A DNA stretch of 19,448 bases from CAVZLD01 sp964522605 (lineage in GTDB: Bacteria; Planctomycetota; Planctomycetia; Pirellulales; Pirellulaceae): the NCBI GenBank assembly GCA_964522605.1, contig CAZFWV010000104.1, positions 1-19,448 on the forward strand. The letters run 5' to 3'. Positions 1-8,747 of the stretch are shown here, piece after piece (position 1 is the stretch's first letter; every line of letters starts with the position of its first letter). The translations under genes were made by a program, and so were the position numbers. A model generated the notes under the pieces. That model saw only the letters and a program-made list of their open reading frames with translations, was not told the DNA's origin and did no database searches.

Positions 1-90
1 CTGGAGACTGGAGACTGGAGACTGGAGACTGGAGGATCCTAATCCCCCTACAGCCTACAGCCTGCAGTCTGCAGTCTCCCGCCAGTCTCC
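1..90. repeat. heptanucleotide tandem repeat with an inverted, degenerate second arm
   Basis: Bases 1-35 are five consecutive 7-bp units, four CTGGAGA and one CTGGAGG. After about 13 bp a second series of 7-bp units runs from 49 to 90 (TACAGCC twice, TGCAGTC twice, then two divergent units). Read on the minus strand, the second series again gives GGAGACTG-like heptads, so the two arms are inverted and could pair. The array may extend left beyond the window. It starts exactly where the minus-strand gene ending at 90 stops, so it could act as a terminator or barrier, but that role is inferred. Heptamer arrays are known from other bacterial genomes as variable intergenic repeats. Confidence 0.85.
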
Positions 91-1064
91 TACCTCCCCC
101 GCAGCGGATTTGTTCGTCCGGTGTTCTGTCGCGGTACCGGGGTAGAACGAGCGGTGGTTACTTGAGGTTTTCGCTGCGACGCGTAATGCGCTTTGACCTT
201 CGGCCGCAGTGGGTTTCCGCGTCCGGTCGACGTCGAGCCCGACTCGTCTTCCGTTGAACTGGCTTCGAAATGCTCTTCCGCCAATTCAACAACGTGACTG
301 ACTTGGGCAACCGGAATCGCCAGCGGCCCCGATGCTCGTCGATGCGTGTTCCGCGACAAGGGCGGCATGGCATCGCCGTCATGCTGGCCAAAATCGAGTG
401 AATCCAGGTCGTCAAACGGGTCGTCTGAGCCGGGCGCTGGGGCAGGCGCATCGGGTGTCGTTGCCGGCGTCGAAGGGTTTGGCGTCGGCTGCAAATCGGG
501 AAGCGATTCTTGGCTTTCCGGGAAATCCGGCAGCAGCAAATCGTTGGATTCTGCGCCGGGAATCGCGAGCGGATCGCTCGGACCGGGTAGAACCGCATCT
601 AGCGGGTTGGTTTCTTCCATGCCGGGCGTCGATTGGAGCATATCGGCAGTGGGACCACTCGGTGTCGTCGGCATTGGCGCGGCCGACCGATTGGGCATGG
701 GAGCCTGGGCATCCTGCGGCGAAGCGGATACCGGGCTCCGTTTGCGGAAGATTCCCGACGCCTCATCGCGCGGATCTGGAGTTTCGGCCGTTGGGGCCGC
801 AGTGCGGTCCGGTACGACGAACGGCGATAACTCACCCAACTGGCTGACCGGCGATTCTTCCGGCCACCGTCGCCAGTTCTCGTGGTAGTAGCCGTACGTC
901 AGCGCTTTGGGTGGACACGGGCGGAAACCACATGCCGCGTTGGCGGCGGCCGCTGCATCGTGAGATACGCGGGCGAAGATCTGTGCTGAACCGACCCGTG
1001 CGGGCAATGCGATCAGCACGACGATCATCCATAACGCGTGTGCGCGACTCGCAAACCCTACCAT
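90..1064 (-). CDS. secreted proline-rich protein with YGYY...WRRWP motif, function unknown
   Basis: About 324 residues, family not named. The start at 1064 is chosen because the next residues (MVGFASRAHALWMIVVLIAL) form a signal peptide, with likely cleavage after VGSA, and an AAGGAAAGG ribosome-binding site lies just upstream. The reading frame is open further upstream, but that would put a long polar leader before the signal. Shortly after the signal come two cysteines (CGFRPC) and the motif YGYYHENWRRWP, which I associate with secreted planctomycete proteins. The rest is low-complexity, rich in Pro, Ala, Ser, Thr and Asp, with an acidic patch (DDPFDDLDSLDF) and a basic Arg/Asn-rich C-terminus. 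It starts 49 bp after the polysaccharide export gene on the same strand, so the two are probably co-transcribed. An extracytoplasmic envelope role is inferred. Confidence 0.75.
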   Translation of the reverse strand: MVGFASRAHALWMIVVLIALPARVGSAQIFARVSHDAAAAANAACGFRPCPPKALTYGYYHENWRRWPEESPVSQLGELSPFVVPDRTAAPTAETPDPRDEASGIFRKRSPVSASPQDAQAPMPNRSAAPMPTTPSGPTADMLQSTPGMEETNPLDAVLPGPSDPLAIPGAESNDLLLPDFPESQESLPDLQPTPNPSTPATTPDAPAPAPGSDDPFDDLDSLDFGQHDGDAMPPLSRNTHRRASGPLAIPVAQVSHVVELAEEHFEASSTEDESGSTSTGRGNPLRPKVKAHYASQRKPQVTTARSTPVPRQNTGRTNPLRGR

Positions 1065-1113
1065 GGTGACCTTTCCTTGATCTATCAGATACATCTCGCG
1101 TGTAGAATTCATC

Positions 1114-2319
1114 CTAGAAGAACAGACCCTTGGGGAATCGTTGCATGAACTGAATCGTTTGGGCACCGAGCAGTGAGAAGCCGAATACCCGCTCCACCGG
1201 GTTGATCATCTTGTTGACGAAGGAGCCGAGTGCGATCATGCGATCTTCGGCAATGAAAATCCGGTCTCCCGGCAAAAGCTGGTAGTTGGTTCCGGTGGAG
1301 GCCCCCTTCGTGATTGCCTGCCAGTCGACCGGCAGAATCTGGTCGCAGCCGGAATTCTTCGGTGCGGGCCTCGAGATCCAGATCCGCTTGCTCGATATCT
1401 GCTGCAGCCCACCAATTTGTGCGATCGCATCCAAGACCGTTTCGTTTCCGGTGACCGGGATTCGCACAATGTTGTCACCAAAACCGGCCCCTTCCGTGAT
1501 GACATAAAAGAACTTGCTATTGTAAATCAGGACCTCGACCGACACTTTCGGCTGATCCAGGTACTTGGCAAGCTGCTCTTCGATTGCCACACGAGCTTCG
1601 TCAACGGTCAAACCGGATACGTAGACGCTGCCATAAACGCCGAGGTTGATGTGCCCGTCCGGCCCAATCAGGTGTTCTCCCGCAACCTGCTGTAATCCCG
1701 AAGCCTGGAGGAGGGCGATCGACACCTGAGGCTGGTCGATCAGCCGAGACAAGTGCTTCGCGATGGCCTCGTGGGCTTCGTCCAATGTCAAACCCGCAAC
1801 CTTTACAGAGTCGTAAGCCGGCCCCAAATTCACCATTCCTGCCGAGTCGACCTGGAAGGTGCTGGCAATTGGCTGGTCGATCAACGAGTTGGGCACGACG
1901 ATCTGTAGGAAATCAGATGTCTGCAGGTAGTACGGCGATTTGGGGAACAGGCGAACGGCCTGAATCACCAAGATGTCCGGCGGTGCCATTCGATAGCGCG
2001 GCAGCGAGACTTTCGCTAGCTCCGAAGGGGGGCTTGTCAGCGTCGGCACCGGCTCCGCAGAGATGAGTCCCTGCTCGTCGACCTGGGTTCCATCCAGGAT
2101 CGGGGCGAGATTCGGATGTTCCGTCAGTTCGGGCACCTGGGTCCCCAGATTTCCCGTGGAAAGCGATACGCAGCCGCCGGTCGCTGTCACGGCGACCATC
2201 AGAAGCCCGATCGCGAGCCAGCCGGTGGCTGTCCGCCTGTCTTGGGGAGTTGGGGAACTGCGACGAGTCTTGACCATTTCCGCTGTCCTTCTGAGGAACG
2301 CCTGAAGACGGCGAGCCAC
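1114..2319 (-). CDS. polysaccharide biosynthesis/export lipoprotein (Wza/BexD-type, SLBB domains)
   Basis: 401 residues from a GTG preceded by GGAGG with six bases between. An ATG at 2277 with AAGGA eight bases upstream is a plausible alternative. Residues 31-50 form a hydrophobic signal ending ATGGC, a likely lipobox with lipidated Cys50, though Thr at -3 is atypical. Two similar Poly_export/SLBB-type units follow, around residues 109-201 and 208-263. Both carry the pattern V.VAGLT.DEA / VYVSGLTVDEA, then ..L..LDQPKVSV. A third SLBB-like segment covers about 268-358 and ends YQLLPGDRIFIAED. In the Wza family such proteins form the outer-membrane exit channel for capsule or exopolysaccharide. 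No polymerase, flippase or tyrosine kinase gene is visible here, so the polymer is unknown. The tail ATIQ/TIQFMQRFP after residue 385 is a short hydrophobic C-terminus. Confidence 0.9.
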   Translation of the reverse strand: MARRLQAFLRRTAEMVKTRRSSPTPQDRRTATGWLAIGLLMVAVTATGGCVSLSTGNLGTQVPELTEHPNLAPILDGTQVDEQGLISAEPVPTLTSPPSELAKVSLPRYRMAPPDILVIQAVRLFPKSPYYLQTSDFLQIVVPNSLIDQPIASTFQVDSAGMVNLGPAYDSVKVAGLTLDEAHEAIAKHLSRLIDQPQVSIALLQASGLQQVAGEHLIGPDGHINLGVYGSVYVSGLTVDEARVAIEEQLAKYLDQPKVSVEVLIYNSKFFYVITEGAGFGDNIVRIPVTGNETVLDAIAQIGGLQQISSKRIWISRPAPKNSGCDQILPVDWQAITKGASTGTNYQLLPGDRIFIAEDRMIALGSFVNKMINPVERVFGFSLLGAQTIQFMQRFPKGLFF

Positions 2320-2338
2320 GGGATTCCTCCGTTACAGA

Positions 2339-2704
2339 CTATCTGACCGCTACAGGCGGAATAATCGGCAGAGTTTGACACGTTCTTTGCTTTGGTTCCT
2401 GGATTCCTCTGAAAATCCCTGAATTGTCGAGCCCGTAACCGTTGGCATCCGGGATTTGATACTCTTCCTGCCAGGGGGCTGGGATCGAGGCAGTGGCCCG
2501 ACTCGGTTCGGATCCGCCTCGATAATTTTCGGTCGCGACCGGGGCCGCGAAGATCGGCGCAAATGGAGCAACTGATTCCCGCTCAGACACTCCGCCCAGA
2601 ACGCAGCCCGGTTTGGCCCGTGCCGGCGCCAGATACATGCTCAGCTTGGGTATACTGGCGAAGATGGCACGTATTTTCCGCCGACTCGTGGGCGATTCGA
2701 GCAC
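2339..2704 (-). CDS. small hypothetical protein upstream of the export gene (uncertain)
   Basis: An open frame of 121 codons from a GTG at 2704, or about 99 codons from an ATG at 2638; neither has a clear ribosome-binding site. It stops 19 bp before the GTG of the export gene on the same strand. I recognise no family, signal peptide or membrane segment. The middle reads like real protein (APFAPIFAAPVATENYRGG, then WQEEYQIPDANGYGLDNSG), and codon third positions are G/C-rich over most of its length. A short leading gene of the export operon is possible. A fortuitous ORF in the upstream region is the alternative. Confidence 0.35.
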   Translation of the reverse strand: MLESPTSRRKIRAIFASIPKLSMYLAPARAKPGCVLGGVSERESVAPFAPIFAAPVATENYRGGSEPSRATASIPAPWQEEYQIPDANGYGLDNSGIFRGIQEPKQRTCQTLPIIPPVAVR

Positions 2705-2735
2705 ATCCAGCGTGATTCACACGACGGTGTATGGT

Positions 2736-2763
2736 TTGACAACCTTTACAGGCCGCTTAGGAT
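2736..2763 (+). promoter_or_regulatory. candidate sigma-70-type promoter for the TPR gene
   Basis: TTGACA at 2736-2741 is a perfect -35 consensus. Sixteen bases later TAGGAT at 2758-2763 matches the -10 consensus at four of six positions. Transcription would begin near 2770 and leave an untranslated leader of about 225 nt before the ATG at 2995. The site lies in the divergent gap between the export cluster and the TPR gene. No strong promoter was found for the minus-strand side. Confidence 0.45.
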
Positions 2764-2994
2764 GGATCACGGCGCGAGCAAGATGCCTCAAGCGAACGTA
2801 ATACACGTCATTGCTGGGCTAGCTGGGCGGAAAATGCGCGTCACTTCTAACCGACCTTGCCAAGACCCGGAAGAGAATACGGCGACCCCTCCGCAGGGCG
2901 GTGTCTGTCAATTGCGATTTGGGCCCGTCGGGCCGACTCACGGTTTGCTACCGCGGCCCTGCCGCCCCCTTCTAACGATCAACTCGAACGAAAC

Positions 2995-5900
2995 ATGAAG
3001 AAGCTCAACATCCCGCTACTGCTGATCCTCGTCGTTGGAACTTTCGCTCTTCTGGTTGGCCTCGTCTTTCTCCGGCGCTACCAAGTCAATCGCATCGCCG
3101 ATGAGCTGGTCGTTCGCGCGGAGCAGGCCGAGGAGGACGGGGATCTGGGTGAGCAGCTTCGTCTGCTCGGTCGCTATCTGCGGTACCGACCGAAGGACGT
3201 GGAGCAATTGAAAAAGATGCTGAAGGCGAGTCGGGAAGGTTTACAGGAATCGCCCAATGATCCGGAGACGGTCGGAGTCGTACTGGAACTCTATCGGCCG
3301 CTGCAAAAGGCGATCATGGAGCATCCCGAGGATGTCCAGTTGCGGCGTGACGGGGCGTGGTACGCAATGCAGTTCTACGCTGGCGGATCCGATGATCGCG
3401 AACGATTTCTCACAGAGGCGACCGATCACTTGAGGCAGTTGGAAACGCTGGGCGAAATGACACCGCGGGACCAGGTGACACTGGCTCAACTAGAACTTTC
3501 GGTCAACGACAAAGCGGCCGCGACTCAGCGGCTCTCGGCATTAGTCGGCTTCGATCCCGAGACGAAGAAGTTCGATTCCGAAAAGGCGTCCAATCCTGAC
3601 GAGTTGTCGGCCTATACGGCACTCGCGGAGATTTTTCGAGGTGAGAGTAACGGTGTCGCAGAGGATTCATCGCTGCCCGACCAGATTATGCAACAGATGA
3701 TCGATGCCAATCCTGACTCCGTCGACGCTTACCTCATGCGGATCGAGTATCTGCAGGCCCTTTGGCGTCGTTCCGACGACGAATCGATCAAGCAACGGTT
3801 GCTCGCGGATGTGGAAACGATGGTCGCTCTGGAACAGAGGCAGGCTGCTGATGCGGGGCGCCCATTTTCTGTGAGGGTTGCACTGATTGCAGCTCAATGG
3901 ACAGCGGATTCAGGGGATGCGGCGAAAGCCAAGACTTACCTGGAGAAGGACGGAGAAGTGATTCATAAGGACTCGCTTCCGTCGTATTTGCTGTTGAGTG
4001 AAATTGCTCGGATTGGTGGTGACCTGAAGGGGGCGATCGCCTACATCGAAAAGGGGCTTGAGCAGCTCAAGTTGAACGTGGACCTGTTGTTCCTTCGGGC
4101 GAATCTCGAACTCGATGATGGGGACCCCACGTCTGCACGCCGCACGTTGGCGGTCCTGGAGCAGCAGATTGGTCCCCGTCGGTATCAGGATCCGAGATTA
4201 GAGCTGGTTCGAGGCCGTTTGCTGATGGCCGACGGCGACTATCCGGGTGCCGCACGGGTGTTTGAGCGGCTGTCGGATGTCCGTTTTGAGCGAGCCACGT
4301 ATGCGTATTACACCCGATCCCGCATGGTTTCCAATTACCTGGCGACCTGCTACGCCCGGACGGGCAGATCCCACTTGGCAGAAGAAGCCACCCGTCAAAT
4401 CATGGGCACTGTCGCGACCAAGCTGGAAACCGCGAACAAATTGGACGCGCAGGGAGAATACCGACAGGCAATACAAATCCTGCAGGAACTCTCGCAGGAC
4501 GAGAAGTTGCCTGCCGCGTATCGCCGACAGCTGTTTTTCCGGATGCTGTTCCTTGGTATCCGTGAGCAAATGGCACGGCCAGAAAGTCAACGGAATTGGA
4601 GTTTGGTCGATCAGCTCGCCGGTGACTACTTGAAGCAAGATGGTCTATCGGACCGGGATCGGCAGAGTTTTCAAATCGAGCTGTTAATCGAAAAGGGGCA
4701 GGCGCAGGAGGCACGTCGGCGAGTGGAATCCCTGGTCATTAGTGATCCCGATGAATCTCGCTACTGGATGCTGCTCAATCGACTGACCACTGACAATGAC
4801 GCAGGACTTCGCATCCTGGATCAGATGGAACAGCGATTCGGGGACGCCGCGGCAATCCGCGCTGCCCGGGCAGACCGAATTGCGACGGCAGGTGGGGATA
4901 ATGCGGTGATCCTCCTTGAGGAGTTGGAGGCGGACTTAACTGAGAAGTTCTCCATCCAGGACCAGCAAGCGATTTGGGGCACCCTGAGGCTTGCCTACGA
5001 AGGCCTGGGGGCATATGACAAAGCGATTCACGCAGCGAAACAACTGGTGGCGCTCGATGATCAAAATGTCTCGCTGCAGAGTGACGTGTTCAATCTCGCG
5101 GAGCGGGCGGGCAATCTGTCAGTCATGGAGGAATCCTTGGATGCGATTGCGCGAATCGCGACGAAGGATTCGACGGAATGGAAGTTCGCTGAAGCGAAGC
5201 GGCTGATCTGGCTCGTAAAGAACGAACAGCGCGATGCATCGGCAGTGAATGAGGTTCGAAGACTGGTCGAATCGATTCGCAGTCAGCGTTCCGACTGGGC
5301 GCCTCTCTATGAATTGCAGGCGGATGCGCGACTCTTGGAAAAGGACTATTCGGGTGCCATTGAGGCGATGGAAACCGCGGTCGAAAAGTCACCCAGAGAC
5401 GCGATGTACCAACGTCGACTGGTCCAACTGCTGATCGAAAATGGTCAGGGCAGTCGGGCGATGGGGGTACTCGCGACGATCCCGAACGACCAGAAGATCC
5501 AGCAGCACCTTGAGTTCGAGATTGCGACCCTGGCTAAGGAGAATCCTGCGGAAGCGCTGAAGAAGGCCAACGCCTTGGTGCCCCGCCAGAATGATGTCCG
5601 CTACCTCAGCCTGATGGCAGATGCACAGCAGGCCGCAGGTAACTGGGATCAATCGCTGGCCAACCGCAAACGAATCACCGAGATCGCACCGAAAGAGGGG
5701 GCGTCTTGGCTGAGTTATGTTCAGGCCTTGAAGATCGCCGGCCGCACCGAGCAGGTGGCGGCCGTCATCGAGGAGCTGGAAAAATCGGGTCCCACCGAAG
5801 AACGCCCGTTGCTCATGGCACAGATCTACTCCGTGCTGGGTGATCCAGATCAGGCTTGGAACTACTTGACCCCAGAGCTCGAGAAGCGACCGAAGGATGC

Positions 5901-7443
5901 GAAGCTGCTGGGCACGGCTTTCCTGGCGGCGCAGCTGATGCAGGATCAAACGAAGATTACCGAGTTTGCCGATCGCCTGATCGCACTGGACGGATCGGAG
6001 GCGACGGAGACGGAGAAACGGGCAGCCGCGATGGCTCGACGAGTGAAGGCGGAGCAGCTCGTGGCCACGGGCGCTTACAAGGACTTCCTCGAGGCCCTGG
6101 CGCTGTTGGAGCAGAACGCGCCTCCGGGAGGCGAATTGAGCGGTGGCGATCTGATGACCTGGCTTCGGTATTGCGTCAATCGTCCTGATGCCCCCTCGAG
6201 GCAGCGAGCGATCGATCGGCTGAAGCAAGTGGAGAGCCGACGGAAGCTCTCATGGGATGAAAAGGCGATTCTGGCCAACGCATACAAATCCGCCGGTCGT
6301 TGGTCGGATGCACAGAAGATCGTTGTGGACCTCCTGACAATGGATCCCAAGAATTCGCTCTGGATCGCCACCTACAGCAATTGGCTTCTAGAACGGGACG
6401 ATTTGGCGCAAGCGGCGGTTTGGATTCGGAAGCTGGATCCCGCCTCCTATCAGGCCGTGCGCCTTAGCTCGATCCTCCAGGTTCGGCAAGGCAAGCAAAA
6501 GGAAGTCGCCAGCCGGCTGATGGCTCAAGTTCCGCAGAGTATGCCCAAGGAACAGGCCGACAACCTGCGCAACATCGCCACACTTTGCGAAGAGCTGGGT
6601 AAGCACGATCCGAAATTCTACTCGCTCGCCGAGCAGCTGTGGATTCGTTACGTGAAAATGCGTCCCGAACAGATCAACATGCTCATTGCCTTCTATGCCC
6701 GAATGCCCAAGGGGGAGAAACTCGGCCAGGTGATTCAGTTGTGTGAGCGACAGATCAGCAAGGCATTAAAAGAAGGGAAGCCGCAGGAGGCGCTTGCGTA
6801 CATGCAGCTGGGCGTCGAATCACTGGAAATCCACAAGGCGGACCTGGCCAAGGACACGCCCTATTTTGACCGTCTGACGAAATGGTTCGAGGTGGCTCAT
6901 AAGGCCGAACTTGACCCGTCAAGATTGATGAGTCTGGAAATCACGTTCAACAATACCCGCGGTGATTTCGAGCGTCTGGAACAACTCTATCGAGCGTACT
7001 TGGTTCGTACCGATGTTTCGGATTTCGAAAAAGCAGCGATGCGAAACAACTTGGCGTTTCTCCTTGCGGTGACCAGTCGTGGGCCCGAAGCGCTCCAAGT
7101 GATTGGAGACGCGATCGAGCAACTTGGGCCCTTAGCAGCGCTGAAGGATACGGAGGCGATGGCGTATCTCGCCAGCGGACAAACGGAAAAGGCTCTGTCG
7201 GTACTGCAAACGATTGCCAGCAGCGGCGAAGCAACTCCCGGCATCTATTTCCATCTGGCGCTGGCGGAATACCGGAGTGGCAATACGGCAGCCGCTGTGG
7301 ATGCGTTTCAGAAAGCGCAACAGTTGGGTCTGAGTGAAGCGACCCTCGATCCGCCGGAAGTTCCCATTTATCAGAAGCTGCTGGAGGCTTTGGGGCCAGA
7401 ACTGAAGAATCAGTCGTCGGATCTGGAACTGAGCGCCCGCTGA
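2995..7443 (+). CDS. very large membrane-anchored tetratricopeptide-repeat protein
   Basis: 1482 residues. The start is placed at ATG 2995, because the next residues (MKKLNIPLLLILVVGTFALL) make an N-terminal membrane anchor at about residues 5-27. An in-frame start at 2857 would put an unlikely polar leader before it. There is no strong ribosome-binding site. The rest is helical repeats throughout, with many TPR-like helix pairs such as LLLSEIARIGGDLKGAIAYI, ...LRLAYEGLGAYDKAIHAAKQL... and LQADARLLEKDYSGAIEAME. No catalytic domain was seen. The protein probably projects a long superhelical scaffold from the inner membrane. TPR proteins of this layout occur beside exopolysaccharide and surface-protein export genes, and the divergent neighbour is a Wza-type exporter, so an assembly-scaffold role is inferred. 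The reading frame is intact and is followed after 15 nt by a cysteine desulfurase. Confidence 0.9.
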   Translation: MKKLNIPLLLILVVGTFALLVGLVFLRRYQVNRIADELVVRAEQAEEDGDLGEQLRLLGRYLRYRPKDVEQLKKMLKASREGLQESPNDPETVGVVLELYRPLQKAIMEHPEDVQLRRDGAWYAMQFYAGGSDDRERFLTEATDHLRQLETLGEMTPRDQVTLAQLELSVNDKAAATQRLSALVGFDPETKKFDSEKASNPDELSAYTALAEIFRGESNGVAEDSSLPDQIMQQMIDANPDSVDAYLMRIEYLQALWRRSDDESIKQRLLADVETMVALEQRQAADAGRPFSVRVALIAAQWTADSGDAAKAKTYLEKDGEVIHKDSLPSYLLLSEIARIGGDLKGAIAYIEKGLEQLKLNVDLLFLRANLELDDGDPTSARRTLAVLEQQIGPRRYQDPRLELVRGRLLMADGDYPGAARVFERLSDVRFERATYAYYTRSRMVSNYLATCYARTGRSHLAEEATRQIMGTVATKLETANKLDAQGEYRQAIQILQELSQDEKLPAAYRRQLFFRMLFLGIREQMARPESQRNWSLVDQLAGDYLKQDGLSDRDRQSFQIELLIEKGQAQEARRRVESLVISDPDESRYWMLLNRLTTDNDAGLRILDQMEQRFGDAAAIRAARADRIATAGGDNAVILLEELEADLTEKFSIQDQQAIWGTLRLAYEGLGAYDKAIHAAKQLVALDDQNVSLQSDVFNLAERAGNLSVMEESLDAIARIATKDSTEWKFAEAKRLIWLVKNEQRDASAVNEVRRLVESIRSQRSDWAPLYELQADARLLEKDYSGAIEAMETAVEKSPRDAMYQRRLVQLLIENGQGSRAMGVLATIPNDQKIQQHLEFEIATLAKENPAEALKKANALVPRQNDVRYLSLMADAQQAAGNWDQSLANRKRITEIAPKEGASWLSYVQALKIAGRTEQVAAVIEELEKSGPTEERPLLMAQIYSVLGDPDQAWNYLTPELEKRPKDAKLLGTAFLAAQLMQDQTKITEFADRLIALDGSEATETEKRAAAMARRVKAEQLVATGAYKDFLEALALLEQNAPPGGELSGGDLMTWLRYCVNRPDAPSRQRAIDRLKQVESRRKLSWDEKAILANAYKSAGRWSDAQKIVVDLLTMDPKNSLWIATYSNWLLERDDLAQAAVWIRKLDPASYQAVRLSSILQVRQGKQKEVASRLMAQVPQSMPKEQADNLRNIATLCEELGKHDPKFYSLAEQLWIRYVKMRPEQINMLIAFYARMPKGEKLGQVIQLCERQISKALKEGKPQEALAYMQLGVESLEIHKADLAKDTPYFDRLTKWFEVAHKAELDPSRLMSLEITFNNTRGDFERLEQLYRAYLVRTDVSDFEKAAMRNNLAFLLAVTSRGPEALQVIGDAIEQLGPLAALKDTEAMAYLASGQTEKALSVLQTIASSGEATPGIYFHLALAEYRSGNTAAAVDAFQKAQQLGLSEATLDPPEVPIYQKLLEALGPELKNQSSDLELSAR

Positions 7444-7458
7444 GCTGTCCTTGCGAGA

Positions 7459-8601
7459 ATGCGACAGATTTATCTCGATTACAACGCGACGACACCCGTT
7501 GCTCCGACGGTCTTTGAGGCCCTGCGGCCCTTCTTGACCGAGCACTTCGGGAATCCATCCAGCACCCATCCCTTGGGACGAGCGACCCAGCAGGCAGTCG
7601 AAGAGGCACGCGAACAAGTCGCCGATCTGCTGGGAGCGCAGCCGGACGAAGTGATCTTCACCAGTGGAGGTTCGGAGGCCAATAACTTGGCCCTGAAGGG
7701 CGTCCTGGAGACCGAGAACGGCTACCGCGGCCACATGGTGATTTCGGCGATTGAGCATCCCGCCATCGTGGAACCGGTTCGCTTTCTGCATCGCTGGGGC
7801 TGCGATGTGACCGTCGTCCCAACGAATCGCGAAGGATTGATCGATCCGCAAATGGTCGAAGCAGCACTTCAGGAAGACACGGTGCTAGTCAGCATCATGC
7901 ACGCGAATAACGAGATTGGGTCCATTCAACCGCTGCAGCAGGTTTCACAGTTCTGTCGTCGACGAGGAATTCTGCTGCACACCGACGCGGCTCAATCGGT
8001 CGGGAAGATTCGGGTCCAGGTCGAGGAGTTGGGTGTGGACCTGCTCTCGCTAGCGGGACACAAACTATATGCTCCAAAGGGGATCGGCGCACTCTATGTG
8101 CGACGTGGTACGAAAATCCGACCGATCCTCCACGGCGCAGGACAAGAACAGGGTTTGCGCGCCGGTACCGAAAATGTCGCTTTCCTCGTTGGATTGGGGA
8201 GCGCTGCCCGGTTGGCCGCCCGCGGCCTCGACGAGAACGCCCAGCGATTAGCCCGCTTGAGAGACCGCTTGGAAGCCGGGCTTCGGCGGGAAATCGGATC
8301 TGGCCTGACGTTCAACGGCCCACGCAGCCAGCGGCTGCCGAACACTACAAGTGTGAACTTCCCTGGAGTCGTCGGTCAGGAACTGCTCCATCGCACGCCG
8401 GAGCTTTGTGCTTCGACCGGTGCTGCCTGTCACAGTGGCTCGACCCAGTTGTCCGCCACGCTCAAGGCGATCGGGCTGGACGAAACGACCGCTCGAGGCA
8501 CGGTTCGTCTGAGCCTTGGTTGGACGACGTCGGAGGAAGAAATCGATCGCGCCGTACAGTCCCTGGCCGCCGCCTGGGACAGTCTGCACGGAGGCACATA
8601 A
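7459..8601 (+). CDS. cysteine desulfurase, NifS/IscS class V aminotransferase family
   Basis: 380 residues, close to the roughly 400 usual for IscS/NifS. It is a PLP enzyme that takes sulfur from L-cysteine as an enzyme-bound persulfide for Fe-S cluster or thio-cofactor assembly, releasing alanine. Visible hallmarks are YLDYNATTP at the N-terminus, TSGGSEANNLA (68-79), His100 in EHPA, Asp176 in HTDAAQ, the PLP lysine Lys202 in SLAGHKLYAPKG, and RAGTENV (235-240). The persulfide cysteine is Cys324 in GAACHSGS. That loop is of the longer mobile type seen in group I enzymes. No scaffold (iscU), regulator or ferredoxin gene is adjacent, so nifS/iscS/sufS cannot be assigned. It starts 15 nt after the TPR gene and is probably co-transcribed. 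The TAA stop is followed at once by a small GC hairpin. Confidence 0.95.
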   Translation: MRQIYLDYNATTPVAPTVFEALRPFLTEHFGNPSSTHPLGRATQQAVEEAREQVADLLGAQPDEVIFTSGGSEANNLALKGVLETENGYRGHMVISAIEHPAIVEPVRFLHRWGCDVTVVPTNREGLIDPQMVEAALQEDTVLVSIMHANNEIGSIQPLQQVSQFCRRRGILLHTDAAQSVGKIRVQVEELGVDLLSLAGHKLYAPKGIGALYVRRGTKIRPILHGAGQEQGLRAGTENVAFLVGLGSAARLAARGLDENAQRLARLRDRLEAGLRREIGSGLTFNGPRSQRLPNTTSVNFPGVVGQELLHRTPELCASTGAACHSGSTQLSATLKAIGLDETTARGTVRLSLGWTTSEEEIDRAVQSLAAAWDSLHGGT

Positions 8602-8615
8602 CGGCGTCTTCGCCG
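8602..8615 (+). terminator. small GC hairpin directly after the desulfurase stop
   Basis: CGGCG, TCTT, CGCCG forms a perfect 5-bp stem with a 4-base loop starting at the base after the TAA. There is no U-tract, so intrinsic termination is doubtful. It lies in the 146-bp convergent gap between the desulfurase and the small TPR gene. Confidence 0.25.
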
Positions 8616-8747
8616 ACTCAATCCGGCGAATGGGTCGTTTCCATCCTTCCGTCCCTCGCATCCGCACCGAACAAGCAGCGCCGACCAGACACGGGTCGCT
8701 CTCGAAACCTGGTGCTTGGCGTTGACGGGATTCTGCGAGCGTGCTCA

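Noticed and set aside
1..90. The heptamer repeats considered as a CRISPR array.
   Set aside because: The units are 7 bp and contiguous with no spacers, and no cas genes are present.
2762..2998. 78-codon plus-strand frame whose stop overlaps the TPR start as ATGA.
   Set aside because: It has no ribosome-binding site and no recognisable protein features. It is kept only as a hypothesis in the leader finding.
5389..6228. 279-codon antisense frame inside the TPR gene.
   Set aside because: It lies wholly inside a clear gene with strong TPR coding signal; composition-driven shadow.
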